This document shows positions 5,503 to 7,779 of a DNA stretch of 7,779 nt, in pieces. The translations under genes were made by a program, and so were the position numbers. The notes under the pieces are model-generated. The model did no database searches. It worked only from the letters and a program-made list of their open reading frames with translations, and was not told where the DNA came from. Numbering within the stretch: position 1 is the first letter of the stretch; each line of letters opens with the position of its first letter. This DNA is from Firmicutes bacterium CAG:646 (lineage in GTDB: Bacteria > Bacillota > Clostridia > Lachnospirales > Lachnospiraceae), in contig HF995362.1 in the NCBI GenBank assembly GCA_000432335.1, positions 1 through 7,779 on the forward strand. Reading direction: 5' to 3'.

Positions 5503-6960
5503 TTAAACTCCTGCTTCTGTCTGCGTAGGCTCCGGTCCCACCACCTGATCGACGCTGTAGTACACCACCACGGGGTATCCGATCTCTACGGTATTAAAAA
5601 TCTTTTCCATGGCATCTCTCGGTGTGTTGATACATCCGTGAGAGCCATTGGTCTCATAAGTGGTGGGAACATACTGATCCGGCGTTCTCCAACTGGCATC
5701 ATGAATCCCCACATCTCCGTTAAAAGGAAGCCAAAAATCAGAATGTGCCCGATATTTCTTAAAGTCAAAATCTGCCTTTTTCCCATCGATCGCCCAGACG
5801 CCGCCGGAAGGCGTATCGTGACCGCTGGCATGGTTTCCCGTTACCACCGGTGTCTGCACCACCAGATTCCCATCCTTATAGCACCACATGGTCTGGGTAC
5901 TGATGCAGATTTCCACATAAGTTCCGCCAATATCATTTTTCTTTCGATCTACGCCTTTATACAGGTATACGGGTTCCCGCGTCTCCTGCACTCCTGCCCG
6001 AACAGCCTCCAGCAAAGCTTCCGTAGTCTTATCTTTGTTGATCACCCAGCCGTAATCGCCCCGATGTTTGGGAAGGGTAATGGTCTGCCCGGTAGATGTC
6101 TGAAATTCTCTGGTAAGAGAATAGGTGTCCGTCTCATACGCCATATTTTTTACCCATTCTGCCGCTTTTCCCTCATCCAGACTATAAGTTCCGTCTTCGC
6201 TCTTTACCAGCCAGCTCTTGATAAGATTTCGATCTACCGTAAACTGCCTGTCCTCAAAATCATATACAATATTCGCAGAAGTCAGTGTCTTCAACTGATT
6301 CAACTGTCCATTCAGCCCTTCATCTGTGGAGAGTACCGCCGGTTTTTCATACAGATCCATCTCTTCCAGATTGATCTGTGTTTTTCCGCTGTCCACCGCA
6401 TCAAGCACCGCCTGCTTCACTTCTTCCCGTTTTAACGTATTTCCCAGTTCTTCCGGAATGATGGAATATCCCTCCTCCGTCTCCTGCAAAGAAGCATTGA
6501 CCGGAGCGGTAATATTTTCCGGTGCAAAACACTTCAACTGATCCAAAATACCGTCTATTCCTTCTCTGTTGTATGTAATATTTGCCGCCGTCTCATAAGC
6601 GGTATCCTTTCCCAGCGCCACCGGCCACCTGTATGCATTTTGCTTTTTTAATAATTTCTCCACGCCCTGATCATCCACATAGGTAATTCCCAGCATATCG
6701 GCGGTAAGTACTTCTGCGCTTCCTCCTCTCTCCTGCATCGTCAGCGTATATTCCTGAAGTCCTTCCTGAATCTTTTCCTTTACTTTTTCTACTGTCATCC
6801 TGCCGCAGTCAATTCCATTGATCTTTGTTCCAGGAAAAAAATGCGTCTTAAAATAAGAACTGATTCCCAGATATCCCCCTGTCAAAGCGATCAGAAGCAC
6901 TGCCAAAATTCCTATGGGTATCAAAAACTTCTTTCTTCTTCGTCTGGATCTCTTCTTCAT
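5503..6960 (-). CDS. Membrane-anchored L,D-transpeptidase (YkuD domain with VanW-type peptidoglycan-binding region)
   Basis: Predicted to form 3-3 peptide cross-links in peptidoglycan outside the cell, or to attach other groups to it. The 485-aa protein starts with a basic tail (KKRSRRRRKK), then one membrane segment (about 12-34) without a clear cleavage site, so it should be a type II membrane protein. Residues about 45-310 resemble PG_binding_4-type domains, probably two copies. The YkuD catalytic domain is about 345-470, with GIH (His420) and SHGCINTPR (Ser440 to Arg448), Cys443 being the expected nucleophile. Layout and length resemble Ldt-fm of Enterococcus faecium. The ATG has a strong GGGAGGGAG site (6967-6975) 6 nt upstream and its own candidate promoter. 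The acidic Pro/Thr-rich tail is short. Its physiological acceptor is unknown. Confidence 0.94.
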   Translation of the reverse strand: MKKRSRRRRKKFLIPIGILAVLLIALTGGYLGISSYFKTHFFPGTKINGIDCGRMTVEKVKEKIQEGLQEYTLTMQERGGSAEVLTADMLGITYVDDQGVEKLLKKQNAYRWPVALGKDTAYETAANITYNREGIDGILDQLKCFAPENITAPVNASLQETEEGYSIIPEELGNTLKREEVKQAVLDAVDSGKTQINLEEMDLYEKPAVLSTDEGLNGQLNQLKTLTSANIVYDFEDRQFTVDRNLIKSWLVKSEDGTYSLDEGKAAEWVKNMAYETDTYSLTREFQTSTGQTITLPKHRGDYGWVINKDKTTEALLEAVRAGVQETREPVYLYKGVDRKKNDIGGTYVEICISTQTMWCYKDGNLVVQTPVVTGNHASGHDTPSGGVWAIDGKKADFDFKKYRAHSDFWLPFNGDVGIHDASWRTPDQYVPTTYETNGSHGCINTPRDAMEKIFNTVEIGYPVVVYYSVDQVVGPEPTQTEAGV

Positions 6961-7010
6961 AAATAACTCCCTCCCTGTCTGATAGTAATAACCGGTTCCT
7001 TATCTCCTCC

Positions 7011-7039
7011 AGCATACCATCCCAATTTTACAAGGTAAA
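7011..7039 (-). promoter_or_regulatory. Candidate promoter of the L,D-transpeptidase gene
   Basis: On the - strand TTTACC (7034-7039) is 17 nt from TATGCT (7011-7016), which is preceded by TGG (extended -10). Each hexamer matches at 4 of 6 positions. The predicted start near 7004 gives a leader of about 44 nt. It suggests the gene is transcribed on its own and not only by read-through from the upstream helicase gene. Confidence 0.4.
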
Positions 7040-7067
7040 CCCTTTTTCCAATCTGTAAGAAAGGTTT
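7037..7067 (-). terminator. Weak imperfect hairpin at the helicase gene end
   Basis: On the - strand AAACCTTT (7060-7067) can pair with AAAGGGTTT (7037-7045) with one bulged G. The stem overlaps the stop codon and is followed by ACCTTG, not a U-run. It also overlaps the -35 of the next gene. It may only slow transcription; a working terminator is doubtful. Confidence 0.2.
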
Positions 7068-7779
7068 AAGAATCTAACGCTCTCTCCCAAAACCCTTCTA
7101 AAATCCCCTGTACCGTATTTCTGGTACAGATCTGGTAATCCTCCCATTCTCTCGGAAAAAGATTCCGGTAATCAAAAGAGCAAAACCGCTCGTCCAGCAA
7201 AAGGATCACACCCCGATCCTCTCTGGTCCGAATCACCCGTCCCGCAGACTGCAGCACCTTATTCATTCCAGGAAAACGATAGGCATAATCAAACCCATTT
7301 TCCTGCTTTCCATCGTAATACTTTTTCAGAATTTCCCGCTCATAGCTGATCTGAGGCAGTCCCGTCCCTACGATCACTGCTCCCACCAGTTTTTCTCCGG
7401 TAAGATCGATTCCCTCTGCGAAAATTCCTCCGAGAACGCAAAAACCTAAAAGTGTATTTTCTCTCTGCTCTTCAAACTGTTCCAGAAATGCTTCCCTGTC
7501 ATTTTCCTGCATGGCGGGACTCTGCATCAGGATCTGCCGCTCCAGATGTCCATAACGCTCCTTATAAATCTGACAGATATCCTCCATCATTTTATACGAA
7601 GGAAAGAAAATCATGTAATTTCCTGCTCTTGCCTGTGCCACCTGATCAATATATTCTGCAATTCTTCCATATTCCTCCGGTCCTCTTCTGGTATAACGAC
7701 TGCTCACATCCCTTCCCAAAAGTACCCTCTTCTGCTCCGGCGCAAAAGGCGTATGCGCATAAATGGCATAATCGTCTGC
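7066..7779 (-). CDS. DinG/XPD-like (Rad3-type) ATP-dependent DNA helicase, C-terminal part (5' end cut by window edge)
   Basis: A superfamily 2 helicase expected to unwind DNA in repair or replication restart. Only the last 237 residues are present; the frame is open to the window edge, upstream of any start. What remains is the second RecA-like domain (HELICc2 type). It has NYMIFFPSYKMMEDI (54-68), the motif IV region; GGIFAEGIDLTG (117-128), motif V; and QSAGRVIRTREDRG (177-190), motif VI with the arginine-finger QxxGRxIR pattern. VILLLDERF then closes the fold. The Walker A and B motifs and any Fe-S cysteines lie outside the window. A TTG at 7719 could be read as a start but is internal, as conserved-looking coding continues through it. 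No overlap with the next gene; 105 bp separate them. Confidence 0.92.
   Translation of the reverse strand, partial: ADDYAIYAHTPFAPEQKRVLLGRDVSSRYTRRGPEEYGRIAEYIDQVAQARAGNYMIFFPSYKMMEDICQIYKERYGHLERQILMQSPAMQENDREAFLEQFEEQRENTLLGFCVLGGIFAEGIDLTGEKLVGAVIVGTGLPQISYEREILKKYYDGKQENGFDYAYRFPGMNKVLQSAGRVIRTREDRGVILLLDERFCSFDYRNLFPREWEDYQICTRNTVQGILEGFWERALDS

Noticed and set aside
5638..6435. Open frame of 265 codons on the + strand opposite the L,D-transpeptidase
   Set aside because: Shadow of a strongly supported gene; no ribosome site and no recognisable protein.
7717..7719. TTG as the start of a short helicase-like gene
   Set aside because: The frame is open and continues upstream to the window edge, and a stand-alone C-terminal helicase domain would be unusual; the TTG is an internal leucine codon.

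Overview
The window looks like ordinary chromosomal DNA of a low-to-moderate GC Firmicute, most likely Clostridia of the Lachnospiraceae type. This rests on the single-chain clostridial form of PurL, an Enterococcus/Clostridia-style L,D-transpeptidase, strong AGGAGG-type ribosome binding sites, an elongator tRNA-Met close to the Bacillus one, and tRNA genes without an encoded CCA. The genus cannot be fixed from what is visible. I see no integrase, transposase, CRISPR array, toxin-antitoxin pair or recognisable defence gene.

Layout, left to right. The + strand opens with the 3' end of one tRNA and a complete tRNA-Met(CAU), followed by a hairpin terminator that also serves the convergent gene on the other strand. 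Next, on the - strand, is a 140-residue protein I do not recognise. It sits 89 bp downstream of a long, lone purL (FGAM synthase of purine synthesis). A 207-bp AT-rich region separates purL from a divergent LysR-family regulator on the + strand. That regulator runs tail-to-tail, with only 4 bp between stop codons, into a - strand membrane-anchored L,D-transpeptidase. The right edge holds the C-terminal part of a DinG/XPD-like helicase on the - strand, cut by the window end.

The most informative non-coding stretch is the purL-lysR divergent region. It holds a perfect dyad with the ATAA-N7-TTAT / T-N11-A form known for LysR-type regulators, centred about 65 bp upstream of the purL start point predicted from a candidate promoter. 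A CTTATAAG palindrome lies inside that promoter, and a second dyad overlaps the predicted -35 of lysR. This suggests, without proving it, that the regulator controls purL and itself. No purine riboswitch or PurR box was seen in front of purL. No clear novel system was found; the findings are regulatory and architectural.
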